Shown: positions 41,759 through 52,201 of the stretch, one piece after another
Layout: each line of letters begins with the position of its first letter
Position numbering within the stretch: the stretch's first letter is position 1
NCBI GenBank assembly: GCA_910575835.1
Contig: CAJTGB010000009.1
Location: 62,001 to 126,000, forward strand
Reading direction: 5' to 3'
Length of the DNA stretch: 64,000 nucleotides
Source of the DNA: Lachnospiraceae bacterium
Lineage (GTDB): Bacteria > Bacillota > Clostridia > Lachnospirales > Lachnospiraceae
Notes under the pieces: model-generated
What the model was told of the DNA's origin: nothing
What the model saw: the letters and a program-made list of their open reading frames with translations, nothing else
Database searches by the model: none
Translations under genes and position numbers: made by a program

Positions 41759-43114
41759 TCACCGCGTAAGCTTCCGAATCCAGTTCCCGTAATGTGATTC
41801 CAGGAACGCCGGCACACACTTGAAGAGCTGATCTGCATTCAGGCAGCATACCACCGCCGCGGGAGAGGCTTTCACCACGAACGCCATCACAAAGGACAAG
41901 GGCAGGACGATCAGCCAGATACTGATCAGATCCATCTTCACGACGAACATCGCGTTCCCGCCTCCGCGGATGATCCCGTTATTCGTCGGCATCTGATAGG
42001 ACATTCCCACGCATACGACACTCAGGATGATCAGGAATACATCCGCCATCTCCTTGGTCGCCGGCTTCAGGTCATACAGACTGAGAACCGGTATCCTTAT
42101 GAAGAATAAGACGATCCCCGACAACACGCCGATCACGACGAACATTCTCTGAAGCCGCCCGGAATACTCCCTGACCTTCGCGATATCGCCCGTCCCCACC
42201 GTCTTCCCGATTATCACAGAAGCCGCGGACGCCGCGCCCACTGCAGTCGACTTCACCATCAGAAATAGCGTTGAAGCCGCACTGTTGGCTGCGATCGCCG
42301 ACGCGGTCATATGTCCAAGGATCACCGTCTGAAGCGCCGTGTTAAGCCCCCACAAGCCCTGAACCAGCAGCATCGGCGCCGTGATCCGGCAGTAGTCGCC
42401 CGCAAGGAGCCTGTCAGACCGCAGGTAATCTCTGAGACAGAGCCTCAACCCCTCACACCTCGTCCTGGCTGACGATCTGTATATGTAACAGATCAGCACC
42501 CCGCATTCGATCATCCGTGCCGCAAGAGTACCGATCGCAGCGCCCTCGGCGCCTAATCTCGGCGCTCCGAAATTCCCGAATATCAGCACATAATTAATTC
42601 CGCAGTTTACAAAGAAGGTAATTACGGACAATTGAAACGCGATCTTAACCGTCTCCGTACTGCGAAGCGCCGCCAGAAGCAGCTGCGTCACGGCGAAGAA
42701 CAGGTAGGTAAACCGTATGATCCTCAGGTACTTCATCCCCTCGCTGATGATCGGCTGATCCGTTGTAAACACGCCCACCGCCCTTGCCGGGAACGCACTG
42801 ACCAGAACAAACAGCAACACCCCGATCACAAGCGCCGCGTGCATCGCTGCCGCCGCGATCTTCTTAAGCGGCTCTGTCTGCCGCTTCCCCCAGTATTGGC
42901 TCCCGAAGATCACCAGCCCGTCTCCCAGCGCCATGATAAACTGCTGATATATGAACTGGATCTGATTGACCGCCGCCACGCCCGCAAGCGCCGTCTCACT
43001 GTACGCGCCCAGCATGATATTATCCGCCAGGTTCACGCTTAAGGTGACTACATTCTGCAGCACCAGCGCAATATAGATTGAAAAGAAATTCTTATAAAAT
43101 AAACGGTTTTCCAT
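41759..43114 (-). CDS. MATE family efflux transporter
   Basis: A 12-helix multidrug/toxin extrusion antiporter, driven by Na+ or H+. The 451 residues match the family. The N-terminal LVLQNVVTLSVNLADNIMLG and the matching start of the second half (TAPMLLVQGLWGLNTALQTV) are typical. Substrate is unknown. It stands alone, on the same strand as the surface operon but separated by the toxin 2 locus. Confidence 0.93.
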   Translation of the reverse strand: MENRLFYKNFFSIYIALVLQNVVTLSVNLADNIMLGAYSETALAGVAAVNQIQFIYQQFIMALGDGLVIFGSQYWGKRQTEPLKKIAAAAMHAALVIGVLLFVLVSAFPARAVGVFTTDQPIISEGMKYLRIIRFTYLFFAVTQLLLAALRSTETVKIAFQLSVITFFVNCGINYVLIFGNFGAPRLGAEGAAIGTLAARMIECGVLICYIYRSSARTRCEGLRLCLRDYLRSDRLLAGDYCRITAPMLLVQGLWGLNTALQTVILGHMTASAIAANSAASTLFLMVKSTAVGAASAASVIIGKTVGTGDIAKVREYSGRLQRMFVVIGVLSGIVLFFIRIPVLSLYDLKPATKEMADVFLIILSVVCVGMSYQMPTNNGIIRGGGNAMFVVKMDLISIWLIVLPLSFVMAFVVKASPAAVVCCLNADQLFKCVPAFLESHYGNWIRKLTR

Positions 43115-43245
43115 AATATTTACCCCATTTCCAGTATAACTATCTTAACATAATTCTCCGCTTTTTACAAAGAATGGAATTACGGGATCAAAGCTTTCAT
43201 TTCGTAACAGTTCAGACAAATTTCTCAGAAAATACGATAAAACAC

Positions 43246-43287
43246 TTGCAAATAAAATATTCTATGTTATAATAATAGTAATTATTA
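43246..43287 (+). promoter_or_regulatory. Rubrerythrin promoter with palindromic operator
   Basis: TTGCAA (43246-43251), 16 nt, TATAAT (43268-43273). Overlapping and following the -10 is the perfect inverted repeat TAATAAT-AGTA-ATTATTA (43270-43287). Its base composition resembles PerR/Fur boxes (7-1-7), but the 4-nt centre differs, so the regulator is only suggested. Confidence 0.65.
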
Positions 43288-43317
43288 CTACTTTATACAA
43301 TTCAGGAGGTACTCATT

Positions 43318-43857
43318 ATGGAATTAAAAGGAAGCAAGACAGAAGCGAACCTGCAGGCAGCATTCGCAGGCGAATCCCAGGCAAGGAATAAATACACCTA
43401 CTACGCATCCAAGGCAAAGAAGGACGGCTATGTACAGATCGCTAACATCTTCGAAGAGACCGCGGCCAACGAGAAAGAGCACGCTAAGATGTGGTTCAAG
43501 CTGCTCCACGGCGGCTCAGTACCGTCAACCATCGAGAATCTTAAGGACGCGGCAGACGGCGAGAACTACGAGTGGACTGATATGTACGCAGAATTTGCCA
43601 GGACAGCAAGAGATGAAGGATTCGATGATATTGCCCTCCTGTTTGAAGAGGTCGGCAAGATCGAGAAGGAACATGAAGAGAGATACCGTAAGCTTCTGGC
43701 GAATATCGAAGGCGGCCTTGTATTCTCCAGAGAGGGAGACTGCATCTGGCAGTGCTCGAACTGCGGCCACATAGCAGTAGGCAGGCAGGCGCCGGAGGTA
43801 TGCCCGGTATGCGCACATCCGCAGGCTTATTTCCAGATCAAGGCGGAGAATTATTAA
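43318..43857 (+). CDS. rbr: Rubrerythrin
   Basis: A non-haem di-iron peroxidase that removes hydrogen peroxide in anaerobes. The 179 residues have the ferritin-like domain with ExxH iron ligands ([44 protein letters not shown]) and a C-terminal rubredoxin-like iron site with CSNCGH and [13 protein letters not shown] precedes the ATG. Single-gene transcript with its own promoter, operator-like palindrome and terminator. Confidence 0.97.
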   Translation: MELKGSKTEANLQAAFAGESQARNKYTYYASKAKKDGYVQIANIFEETAANEKEHAKMWFKLLHGGSVPSTIENLKDAADGENYEWTDMYAEFARTARDEGFDDIALLFEEVGKIEKEHEERYRKLLANIEGGLVFSREGDCIWQCSNCGHIAVGRQAPEVCPVCAHPQAYFQIKAENY

Positions 43858-43873
43858 TACAGCGTCAAAGACG

Positions 43874-43918
43874 GCAAAAGGAGCCGCCGGAATATATGCT
43901 TTCCGGCAGCTCCTTTGC
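43874..43918. terminator. Terminator between rubrerythrin and the V-ATPase operon
   Basis: GCAAAAGGAGCCGCCGGAA pairs with TTCCGGCAGCTCCTTTGC around a 7-nt loop. It lies between two converging units and can serve both. Confidence 0.8.
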
Positions 43919-43928
43919 TTCTGATATA

Positions 43929-44546
43929 TTATTTCCCTTGCATCTTCTTGATCACCTTAAGTCTGGTGAATTCTTCTCTTTCCTTCTCCTCCAGTGCATT
44001 ATTGATCGTATACACCAGATTGCTGTACATCGGGATCGTGATATTCTTCAGCGCATTCGCCCTCTTCTGGGTCTTCTTGATATTCGCCGCAAGACGGTAC
44101 GCCGCATTCTCCACCTCAGCCAGCTTGATCGTCAGGTTCTTCACCGCACGGAACGCCTCCCTGGCTATATCTATTGATTCCTTCGTCGTCCCAAACGCGT
44201 ATGTCAGGTCGTTCTGCCTGTCGTCGTACTTGATATGCGGGATCTCCGTTCCCATGATACTTCTGGTCTGTATCCGAATGGATTCCTCGATCGGAACGGT
44301 AAATGCAAGCTCTTCTACCTTGCTGATCCCCTGCTCGATATTCGCACGCTGGAGACACGTATATGCTCTGGTAAATGTAATATCAATCTCTTCCTGTATG
44401 TTCTTTGCCTCATCGATCAGTTCCATTAATTCCTTCAGAAGAATATTCCGCTTCTTGTCCATAAGGTCATAGCCCTGATGTGCCAGCGCAAGAGAATTCT
44501 TGGCAAGCATCAGATTACCTTTGGTAGGAAATTCTCTTGGATCCAT
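43929..44546 (-). CDS. atpD: V-type ATP synthase subunit D
   Basis: Subunit D is the central rotor shaft of the V/A-type ATPase. The 205 residues form long helices. The N-terminus (FPTKGNLMLAKNSLALAHQG) and the C-terminus (NIKKTQKRANALKNITIPMY) are the family signatures. It is the last gene of the operon, separated from subunit B by 110 bp that include a 64-bp palindromic element. Confidence 0.96.
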   Translation of the reverse strand: MDPREFPTKGNLMLAKNSLALAHQGYDLMDKKRNILLKELMELIDEAKNIQEEIDITFTRAYTCLQRANIEQGISKVEELAFTVPIEESIRIQTRSIMGTEIPHIKYDDRQNDLTYAFGTTKESIDIAREAFRAVKNLTIKLAEVENAAYRLAANIKKTQKRANALKNITIPMYSNLVYTINNALEEKEREEFTRLKVIKKMQGK

Positions 44547-44597
44547 ACGAAGACCTCCTTTACTTCTATCGCCCTGTCACCTTCGCGCCGACGGTCC

Positions 44598-44661
44598 CTA
44601 GTACACCGAATAATAAGTAACCAGCCATATATGGCTAGGAACTTATTTTTCGGTGTACTAG
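44598..44661. mobile_element. 64-bp near-palindromic element (MITE-like), short form
   Basis: Begins and ends with CTAG. Its arms CTAGTACACCGAATAATAAG and the complement of CTTATTTTTCGGTGTACTAG pair over about 33 bp with a few mismatches. The same ends bound a 164-bp element at 57061-57224. Its right end overlaps the stop codon of atpB (44658-44660). Confidence 0.8.
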
Positions 44662-46055
44662 ACCGCATCCGCGACGGGGCGGGCAAGCGGATAGTATTTA
44701 TCTATCAGCTGTGTATCGATTCGATCCAATTCTTCTTTCGGAAGGAAGCCCAATAGCTGCCATCCAAAATCCAGCGTATCCTGGATCGTCCGGTTCTCCG
44801 TCGGCCCCTGTCCGATATAATGCTTCTCGAACTCTTCGCCGAATTTCAGATACTTCTTATCCAACGGCGACAGCTCATCCTCACCGATAACAGACGCTAA
44901 GTTCCTCGCCTCTCCTACCTTGGCGTAAGCAGAGAACAACTGGTTCGCAAGCCCCTGGTGGTCTTCTCTGGTATACCCTTCTCCGATTCCGTCCTTCATC
45001 AGACGGGACAGAGACGGCAGGATACTGATAGGCGGATAGATCGCCTGCCCGTGTAAGTTCCGGTCAAGAACGATCTGTCCCTCCGTGATATATCCGGTAA
45101 GGTCCGGTATCGGATGTGTGATGTCATCATTCGGCATAGTCAGGATCGGGAGCTGCGTCACTGATCCCGAAGCGCCCTGCACGATTCCCGCGCGCTCATA
45201 CAGCGTCGCCAACTCACTGTAGAGATAGCCCGGATAACCCTTTCTTGAAGGGATCTCACCCTTTGAAGAGGATACCTCACGCATCGCCTCTGCAAATGAC
45301 GTCATATCCGTCAGGATGACCAGAATATGCATATTGCACTCGAACGCCAGATACTCTGCAACCGTGAGCGCAACCTTCGGCGTGATCAGACGTTCCACCA
45401 CCGGATCGTTGGCCAGGTTAAGGAACATGCACACATGATCCGCAACACCGCTCTCGTCAAATGTCTTGCGGAAGAACTCTGCAACGTCATGCTTAACACC
45501 CATCGCGCCGAACACAACCGCGAAGTTCTCGTTCGTCCCGTCGCCCAGGGACGCCTGCTTAACGATCTGCGCCGCCAACTGGTCGTGGGGAAGTCCGTTT
45601 CCTGAGAAGATCGGAAGCTTCTGCCCGCGGATCAGCGTTGTCAGACCGTCGATCGCTGAGATTCCCGTGCGGATATAGTTTCTTGGATACTCTCTGCGCA
45701 CCGGGTTCAGCGGCAGGCCGTTGACGTCTCTTCTCTCCGCCGCCACGATCCTTCCCAGACCGTCGATCGGCACTCCGACTCCGTTGAAGGTCCGCCCCAG
45801 CACCTCCGGGGATACGGCAACCTCCATCGGATGCCCGGTGAGCTTCGTATGGGTATTGCGAAGAGACATATTCTCCGTCCCCTCGAATACCTGTATGATC
45901 GCCTTATCCTCATATAACTCGATAATACGTCCCATCTTCTTCGTATTACCGTCTACCACAAACTCTACGATCTCATCAAAGAACGCACCCTGCAGCCCTT
46001 CCAGCACTACAAGAGGTCCGTTAATATTACTGAGTCCCAGATATTCTATTGCCAT
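44658..46055 (-). CDS. atpB: V-type ATP synthase subunit B
   Basis: The non-catalytic nucleotide-binding subunit of the V1 head. The 465 residues are typical in length. Signatures include [40 protein letters not shown] (the degenerate P-loop of B subunits) and [20 protein letters not shown]. Its TAG stop lies in the terminal CTAG of the inserted palindromic element, so the element may have replaced the original last codons. Confidence 0.97.
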   Translation of the reverse strand: MAIEYLGLSNINGPLVVLEGLQGAFFDEIVEFVVDGNTKKMGRIIELYEDKAIIQVFEGTENMSLRNTHTKLTGHPMEVAVSPEVLGRTFNGVGVPIDGLGRIVAAERRDVNGLPLNPVRREYPRNYIRTGISAIDGLTTLIRGQKLPIFSGNGLPHDQLAAQIVKQASLGDGTNENFAVVFGAMGVKHDVAEFFRKTFDESGVADHVCMFLNLANDPVVERLITPKVALTVAEYLAFECNMHILVILTDMTSFAEAMREVSSSKGEIPSRKGYPGYLYSELATLYERAGIVQGASGSVTQLPILTMPNDDITHPIPDLTGYITEGQIVLDRNLHGQAIYPPISILPSLSRLMKDGIGEGYTREDHQGLANQLFSAYAKVGEARNLASVIGEDELSPLDKKYLKFGEEFEKHYIGQGPTENRTIQDTLDFGWQLLGFLPKEELDRIDTQLIDKYYPLARPVADAV

Positions 46056-46069
46056 GTACGGTTCCCTCC

Positions 46070-47842
46070 TTACGCATTCTTCGCAATCACTCGATTGTAG
46101 AAGTCATCAATATCTTTCTTATACAGATCCAAAAGCTGCAGATTGTCGTTTGCCACATCATACTTGATGGCGATCACCTTCTCGAAGATACCCTCTGCCT
46201 TCAGCACGGACATCGGCTGTCCCATCGCCACCAGATTCCTCGCAGTCTTATACAGATACAGGATCACATCCATCATCTTGAACTGCTTCTCCATGGACAC
46301 GCAGGTATCGTCCTTGTGAAATGCATTCTGCTGCAGGAATCCCAGACGGATCACCTTCGCGATCTCTAACACCAGTTTTTGATCGTCTGGAAGCACATCT
46401 CCGCCGATCAGCTTCACGATCTCCATCAGACTGCTCTCCTGATTCAGCAGGGCCATCATCCGGTTCCGGTAATCTACAAACTTCGGCGATACATGGTCTG
46501 CGTACCATCCGCTTAAGTCATTCAGGTATTCACTGTAGCTTGACAGCCAGTGGATCGCCGGGAAATGTCTGGAATATGCCAGCGATTTGTCCAGTCCCCA
46601 GAAGCACCGGACGAACCTCTTCGTATTCTGCGTTACCGGCTCGGAGAAATCACCGCCCTGAGGGGATACCGCACCGATGATAGACACCGACCCGGTCTCG
46701 CCGTTTAACGTCTGCATCATGCCCGCTCTCTCATAGAAGGCCGACAGCCGGGAAGCCAGATAAGCCGGGAAGCCTTCCTCCGCCGGCATCTCCTCCAGAC
46801 GCCCGGACAGCTCACGCAGGGCCTCCGCCCATCGCGAGGTAGAATCCGCCATGATCGCCACGTCATATCCCATATCCCGGTAATACTCTGCCAGAGTAAG
46901 TCCGGTATAGATAGAAGCCTCACGGGCCGCAACCGGCATATTCGACGTATTCGCGATCAGCGTCGTCCTGTCCATCAGCGGGTTGCCCGTCTTAGGATCC
47001 ACCAGCTCCGAGAATTCCTCCAACACCTGTGTCATCTCGTTGCCGCGCTCCCCGCATCCGATATATATGATAATATCCGCATCCGCCCACTTGGCGATCT
47101 GATGCTGGGTCATAGTCTTTCCCGTTCCGAATCCGCCCGGAATCGCCGCGGTTCCTCCCTTGGCGATCGGAAACATCGTGTCCAGGATACGCTGTCCCGT
47201 AATAAGCGGCACTGTCGCCGGGAACCGATGGCTCACCGGCCTTGGAACACGGATCGGCCACCGCTGGGTCATGGTCAGTTCCTTCCTGCCGCCGTCAGGC
47301 TGCTCAACCGTCACCAACACGTCTGTAATGGTGTACTCACCGTCCGGGACAACGGATACTACCGTCCCCTCCACATCCGGCGGCACCATACATTTATGTA
47401 AGATCGCCTGCGTCTCTTGCACCTCTGCGATCACCGTCCCGCCGTGGACCGTCTCGCCCTTGGAGACCGTGATATGCGTATCCCATAATCTATGTACATC
47501 CAGAGAATCCACACTGACGCCTCTGGTGATAAATGCGCTGCCGTTATCCGCAATCCGCTCTAAGGGTCTTTCGATTCCGTCAAATATGTTGTTCAGGATT
47601 CCGGGCGCCAGGGTCACGGATACCGCCGCACCAGTGGACTCAACATACTCGCCCGGGCGAAGCCCTGACGTCTCCTCGTATACCTGTACCGTAGTCATAT
47701 CCTTATCAAGAGAGATCACTTCTCCGACCAGCTTCTCTTCTCCGACGTACACCATCTCCGACATCTTGAATTCCGTCTTGCCCTTCAGGTAGATAACAGG
47801 TCCGTTGATCCCGTAGATCTTACCAGTCGTCACACTATCCAA
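46070..47842 (-). CDS. atpA: V-type ATP synthase subunit A
   Basis: The catalytic subunit of the V1 head. Walker A is [36 protein letters not shown] and [14 protein letters not shown] are also canonical. I place the start at a TTG (47842, [20 protein letters not shown]) with GGGAGGTG 6 nt upstream; this gives 590 residues, the normal length. The longer ATG frame to 47905 only adds 21 residues that overlap atpE. The start overlaps the atpE stop by 8 nt. Confidence 0.97.
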   Translation of the reverse strand: MDSVTTGKIYGINGPVIYLKGKTEFKMSEMVYVGEEKLVGEVISLDKDMTTVQVYEETSGLRPGEYVESTGAAVSVTLAPGILNNIFDGIERPLERIADNGSAFITRGVSVDSLDVHRLWDTHITVSKGETVHGGTVIAEVQETQAILHKCMVPPDVEGTVVSVVPDGEYTITDVLVTVEQPDGGRKELTMTQRWPIRVPRPVSHRFPATVPLITGQRILDTMFPIAKGGTAAIPGGFGTGKTMTQHQIAKWADADIIIYIGCGERGNEMTQVLEEFSELVDPKTGNPLMDRTTLIANTSNMPVAAREASIYTGLTLAEYYRDMGYDVAIMADSTSRWAEALRELSGRLEEMPAEEGFPAYLASRLSAFYERAGMMQTLNGETGSVSIIGAVSPQGGDFSEPVTQNTKRFVRCFWGLDKSLAYSRHFPAIHWLSSYSEYLNDLSGWYADHVSPKFVDYRNRMMALLNQESSLMEIVKLIGGDVLPDDQKLVLEIAKVIRLGFLQQNAFHKDDTCVSMEKQFKMMDVILYLYKTARNLVAMGQPMSVLKAEGIFEKVIAIKYDVANDNLQLLDLYKKDIDDFYNRVIAKNA

Positions 47843-48431
47843 CTTGCACACCTCCCTTGAACAAGAACTTTCTGTATTCATTCTCGATCGCACCCTTGAA
47901 CGCATGGTCGATCAGTATATTCTTCTCCTGGATCACCGCGCGCACACCTCCGATAAAGTCTTCCTTGCTCACCGTAAGCGCCATACCGGTATGCTCCTCG
48001 AGATACTCCTTCTTATCCGCATCCGTCGGATTGATATAGATGGTCATAGCCGCGCCTCCGGCGAATCTTGCCGCCTTCTCGATATACGAGATCAGCAGGC
48101 GCGGATATTCCTCCGTCTTCATATATTCCTCAACCACCTCGCGGACTTCCTCAAACAATTCCTTCTTCAATTCCTTCTGTGTCTTGCTCAGTTCACGCTT
48201 CAGTTCAAGCTGTGCCTTGGACATCGCCATATTAAGCTGCTGCTGTGCTCCGACACGCTCCGCCTTCACCCGTGTCTCCGACTGGCGCAGAAGTTCTGCC
48301 CGATGCTGTTCAAACACTCCGAGCAGCGCATCCTCATGCTGCTTCATGATCGCATTGCCCTCTGCACGGGCCTCTTCCATTGCCGCGGCCTGCAAATGTG
48401 ATATCTTCTCTTCTACTGTCAAGTATGCCAC
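47835..48431 (-). CDS. atpE: V-type ATP synthase subunit E
   Basis: The peripheral stalk subunit that pairs with G/H. The 198 residues have an N-terminal coiled coil rich in Glu, Ala and Gln (about 5-110) and a C-terminal globular domain ending DFIGGVRAVIQEKNILIDHA and AIENEYRKFLFKGGV, the E/FliH-type fold. It lies between subunits F and A. Confidence 0.94.
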   Translation of the reverse strand: MAYLTVEEKISHLQAAAMEEARAEGNAIMKQHEDALLGVFEQHRAELLRQSETRVKAERVGAQQQLNMAMSKAQLELKRELSKTQKELKKELFEEVREVVEEYMKTEEYPRLLISYIEKAARFAGGAAMTIYINPTDADKKEYLEEHTGMALTVSKEDFIGGVRAVIQEKNILIDHAFKGAIENEYRKFLFKGGVQVG

Positions 48432-48437
48432 CTCGCT

Positions 48438-48746
48438 TTATAGTTTCAAACCAATCGCCTCATTTACATAAGATGTGATAAAGTCTTTCTTACGTCCGGT
48501 TCCGTGTCTGTCAGGAATCTCGATAAGCAGCGGCATAGTACGCTCCAGCTTGATCTCATCGATCAGGTCCGGGAATTCTCTGCCGAACTTCTCCGTCAGC
48601 AGGATAACTCCCACCGCCTTATCGTTCATCGCGTTCTCGATCGCCGTCCTCAGCTCCTCCCTCTCGTGGACCACGATCCCGTCAACTCCCGCAAGCCTCA
48701 TCCCTGTCAGTGTATCGACATTATCACTGATCAGATACATCTTCAT
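48438..48746 (-). CDS. atpF: V-type ATP synthase subunit F
   Basis: A small central-stalk subunit. The 102 residues start MKMYLISDNVDTLTGMRLAG, the family hallmark, followed by the Rossmann-like VGVILLTEKFGREFPDLIDE. The gene is 1 nt after the subunit K stop. Confidence 0.95.
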   Translation of the reverse strand: MKMYLISDNVDTLTGMRLAGVDGIVVHEREELRTAIENAMNDKAVGVILLTEKFGREFPDLIDEIKLERTMPLLIEIPDRHGTGRKKDFITSYVNEAIGLKL

Positions 48747-48747
48747 C

Positions 48748-49182
48748 TTACAATTTACCCAGAATCATGAAGGAGATGATCAGTCCGTACAGACATACAC
48801 CTTCCGCAAGACCTACGAAGATCAGTGACTTACCAAGAGCACTGGAATCCTCGCTGATCGCGCCAAGCGCAGCGCTTGCGGCGCTTGCTACGGCAATACC
48901 ACCGCCGACACAGGACAGACCGGTTGACAGCGCAGCGGCAAGATAGCCGAACCCAACAGAATTAGAAGCAGCCTCAGAAACGCCCTCTGCCGCTTCCACC
49001 GGCGCTCCGCCGAACATCATTATAGCCGCGACAGCGAATGCTCCGAAGTAGAAGAACGCATTGGTCACGATCGCCCTCTTATAACGCTTCTTTGTCTTCT
49101 CTCCGATCAGATAGTATCCGAATGGAACGATGATGCCAAGCACCAGTGCTGCAATGAGTAATAATTTCACAGTTAAAGTCAT
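48748..49182 (-). CDS. atpK: V-type ATP synthase subunit K (c-ring proteolipid)
   Basis: The rotor-ring subunit that carries the ion. The 144 residues have four hydrophobic segments. The last (GLAEGVCLYGLIISFMILGK) contains the ion-binding Glu, and the Gly-rich helix before it is GLSCVGGGIAVASAASAALG. Na+ versus H+ cannot be decided by reading. Confidence 0.95.
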   Translation of the reverse strand: MTLTVKLLLIAALVLGIIVPFGYYLIGEKTKKRYKRAIVTNAFFYFGAFAVAAIMMFGGAPVEAAEGVSEAASNSVGFGYLAAALSTGLSCVGGGIAVASAASAALGAISEDSSALGKSLIFVGLAEGVCLYGLIISFMILGKL

Positions 49183-49220
49183 GATTGATATCCTCCTCTT
49201 GTCCTTATCTTATTCACTTT

Positions 49221-51155
49221 TTATTTCGTTTGCTTGTTAAATGGTTTGAATTCCCGTCCGCTTCCCTTATAGAAGCGGCTGAACATCTCATAATATTCCA
49301 GACGCAATACCTGGATGCCGACGATCAGCCCCTCCAGCGCGCATACGACTACATTGCCAAAGATAACCCCGAACAGGTTCGGCGTTCCGCTCTCCGCCCC
49401 GGAGAGCATCAGGACTACTTCCATGATCGCCGCATGGCTGACTGCGAATGCCCCGATACGCACATAAGAAAGCGTGTTGGAGAAGTAACTCAGCAACGTC
49501 TCAAACAGTTCAAAGAAGCCCTGTACCAGGAACATCGCCTTACTCTCTTCCATCTTCTTATGGTTATGCTCCACCAGATTCGTAAGCGGTTCCTTGAATA
49601 CGAACAGCAGAACCGGAATTCCCAGGAATATCACCATCAGGATATTGCCCGGAACCTTGTGCCCGGTCATATACAGCACGACGGTCAGTACCAGGAATCC
49701 ATAGAACACAAGCCCTGCCACTCCGTTTGTCGAGAACCATAGGTTCTCTGTGTCATGCGCTTTCGCAGCGTTGGCGATCTGGAAGATCATCACCAGGATA
49801 TTTAAGGCCATACCAAAAGCGATCGCTATGATGAACACCGTATTCAGCTGTCCGATAAACGGCAGATTCGTCATCGCCTCCACCGGCCTGAGCCAGATTG
49901 CCGGAATCACATCCTCGAACCCGAAGATACTGCCGAACATGACGCCGAAGATCATAGAGAAGATCCCCGCGATCGACACGATTCCCGCTAAGTTCATCTT
50001 CTTCTTCAGATAGATCAGCCCGCCGATCGCAAACAGGCAGAAGCCCTGCCCCACATCTCCGAACATAGCGCCGAAGATAAACGTATAAGTGAGCGCCACG
50101 AACATCGTCGGATCCAGCTCATCATGCGCCGGAAGGCCGTACATCTGGATGAACAGCTCAAAAGGCTTGAAGAACTTAGGATTCTTAAGCTTCGTCGGAG
50201 GATCTCCGAAGAACTTCTCCCGGTCTTCTTCCACGACGATGAACACCCTGTCATCATCCTTCGACTCTTCAAGCAGAGCCGCCACATCGGCTTCTCCCAT
50301 CCATCCGCAGAGGATGTAATAGTCTTCCTTGTTATCTCCCGCATCCGTCCTTGCCGCCATCTTACGGACATCGAAGTTATTGGACAATTCCTCCAGTCTC
50401 TTCCTTGCCCCTAAGAGCTTGGCTGCGCGGCTGCTCATCAGCTCCTCGATCTGCCGGTCGATCTCATCCTTCTCTTTCCTGGCATCGTCGATACTCTTCT
50501 GCATGCTTCCGCACGCATCCTTAGGTGTTCCGATATATTCCGGCGGAATCGTGATCCGCTCAAAATGCAGGGAATTAAACGCTGAATCTACCTTGCTCGT
50601 GTCCGCATTCGACACAAAATAACATCCGTATACGTAGTTCTCATTCCTTGTTCCCTCGAGGAATACTGCCTGCAGATCATCAAACAGATATTTTTCCAGC
50701 TTCTTGTAATGATCAAGGCCGATCCTTCCGAAGCGGATCTTCATATACTTATAACGCATCGTCTTATGCAGATCCAGATTCAGAGGGGTAAACGGTTCCA
50801 GGACTTTGAACTTCTCCTTAGCCTCGTCTTCCTTCTTATTCAGCAGTTCCTTCTTCTCCTGCAGATCCAGATAGTCATGATTAAGCTCCCGGATGAAGGC
50901 AAGCATCTCGTCTTTTGACATATTCTGGTCGACGTGAGGCATCCCCTCTGGTAAGAGCGCCGCGAACTGTTCTGCCTTCGCAAGCGCGTCTTTGTATGGA
51001 TTCACCTCCACAAAAGGCAGAAGATTATCTGTCGTCTTAAGCTCCGTGACTGCATTCTCAAGCTGCATCTCATACTTGGACAGATATTTCTCGCACACAC
51101 GGTCTATATCTATTCTGGGACCGCTGATGCTCAAAAACTTCATCTTTACAATCAT
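49221..51155 (-). CDS. atpI: V-type ATP synthase subunit I
   Basis: The membrane stator subunit that forms the ion path with the K ring. I use the ATG at 51155 (MIVKMKFLSISGPRIDIDRV), preceded by AGGAGGTG and overlapping the atpC stop as ATGA; this gives 644 residues. Residues ~1-340 are cytoplasmic and coiled, and ~350-640 hold seven or so membrane helices, including TLSYFSNTLSYVRIGAFAVS and LEGLIVGIQVLRLEYYEMFS, the family motifs with the essential Arg. Confidence 0.95.
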   Translation of the reverse strand: MIVKMKFLSISGPRIDIDRVCEKYLSKYEMQLENAVTELKTTDNLLPFVEVNPYKDALAKAEQFAALLPEGMPHVDQNMSKDEMLAFIRELNHDYLDLQEKKELLNKKEDEAKEKFKVLEPFTPLNLDLHKTMRYKYMKIRFGRIGLDHYKKLEKYLFDDLQAVFLEGTRNENYVYGCYFVSNADTSKVDSAFNSLHFERITIPPEYIGTPKDACGSMQKSIDDARKEKDEIDRQIEELMSSRAAKLLGARKRLEELSNNFDVRKMAARTDAGDNKEDYYILCGWMGEADVAALLEESKDDDRVFIVVEEDREKFFGDPPTKLKNPKFFKPFELFIQMYGLPAHDELDPTMFVALTYTFIFGAMFGDVGQGFCLFAIGGLIYLKKKMNLAGIVSIAGIFSMIFGVMFGSIFGFEDVIPAIWLRPVEAMTNLPFIGQLNTVFIIAIAFGMALNILVMIFQIANAAKAHDTENLWFSTNGVAGLVFYGFLVLTVVLYMTGHKVPGNILMVIFLGIPVLLFVFKEPLTNLVEHNHKKMEESKAMFLVQGFFELFETLLSYFSNTLSYVRIGAFAVSHAAIMEVVLMLSGAESGTPNLFGVIFGNVVVCALEGLIVGIQVLRLEYYEMFSRFYKGSGREFKPFNKQTK

Positions 51156-52198
51156 TGCATCACACCTCCTAAGTATCCTAACGTCTCTCTTGAAGATAAG
51201 CCGTAACGGATACATTCAAGGGCCGTTGTTAATTTGTAGATCTCTTCTTCCTTCAAAAACAGATATGTATTCACCGTCGCGATCGAATACGGGTTCCGTC
51301 TTCTGTCACTGACATATAACCGCCTCATGCACTCCTTATATGCGGCTTCCAGCGTCTTCCCGCTGATGTCCGCATATTTCTCAGCATAATATGTCTCCTC
51401 CAGGCGTTTCTCATACTCTTCGACAGTCGGAGCCTCCACCAGGCCCTTGAACTCGTCCACGCTGAGCCTGTACTGGATCGGAATCGTGAGCGAATAGATG
51501 TCCGGCGGCAGCATATTGTAATACTTCTTCGCACGGTAGATCCACTGAATATTCAGCAGATCAATCCTTGAACCGAAGTCCCGGATATACATCTCGCGTT
51601 CCTTTCCCTTAAGAAGCTGTCTGCTCTTCCTCCACATTTCAGAGAAATAATACAGATCCAGAGCCAGATCGTAATCAAACAGTGTCGCCCCTTCCGACTC
51701 GCGGATCGGCTGAAGCGGCGCGTAATATTCCGTATCCTTCAGATTATCGATCAGCTCTTCAACGTTCCTCGACGTGATCAGCTTATCGATCGAGATCTGA
51801 GAATATTTATCGAAGAATACCTTCTTATATTCTATATCAAACGGCATATCGTAATGATTGAACACAATCCGCAGACAGTAGTTGATCAGGTCGATCTCAT
51901 ACCTCTTCCAGTACAGCTTAAGGAACTTCTTCTGCTCCATCCCCGCAAACCGGAATATCCGCGTGTAATCATCGAACAATGACTGATACAGGATCTTCTC
52001 TATATTCCCCCTGTGATACAGGGATACGTCAATCTGTTCCATATATCTTACATAGGCAGGCTTCTCCTTCAGGTATTCGATGGCTTCCGGCACGCTCCTT
52101 AAGTTCGCGATATTCTCAAAATCCCGTCCGTTCAGGAGCTTCGCCTGCATCGCCCGCACCTTCGTGGTTAAGCCGCTGTACGTCATCACATTACCCAT
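51152..52198 (-). CDS. atpC: V-type ATP synthase subunit C
   Basis: Links the central rotor shaft to the membrane ring. The 348 residues belong to the V/A-type C (d-like) family: VMTYSGLTTKVRAMQAKLLN near the N-terminus, WKRYEIDLINYCLRI in the middle, and NPYSIATVNTYLFLKEEEIY near the end. The gene follows the G/H subunit by 3 nt and overlaps atpI by 4 nt. Confidence 0.94.
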   Translation of the reverse strand: MGNVMTYSGLTTKVRAMQAKLLNGRDFENIANLRSVPEAIEYLKEKPAYVRYMEQIDVSLYHRGNIEKILYQSLFDDYTRIFRFAGMEQKKFLKLYWKRYEIDLINYCLRIVFNHYDMPFDIEYKKVFFDKYSQISIDKLITSRNVEELIDNLKDTEYYAPLQPIRESEGATLFDYDLALDLYYFSEMWRKSRQLLKGKEREMYIRDFGSRIDLLNIQWIYRAKKYYNMLPPDIYSLTIPIQYRLSVDEFKGLVEAPTVEEYEKRLEETYYAEKYADISGKTLEAAYKECMRRLYVSDRRRNPYSIATVNTYLFLKEEEIYKLTTALECIRYGLSSRETLGYLGGVMQ

Positions 52199-52201
52199 GC
52201 C

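Noticed and set aside
47843-47905. Longer ATG start for V-ATPase subunit A
   Set aside because: The extra 21 residues overlap atpE and have no family similarity, while the TTG at 47842 has a well-placed GGGAGGTG and gives the normal length.
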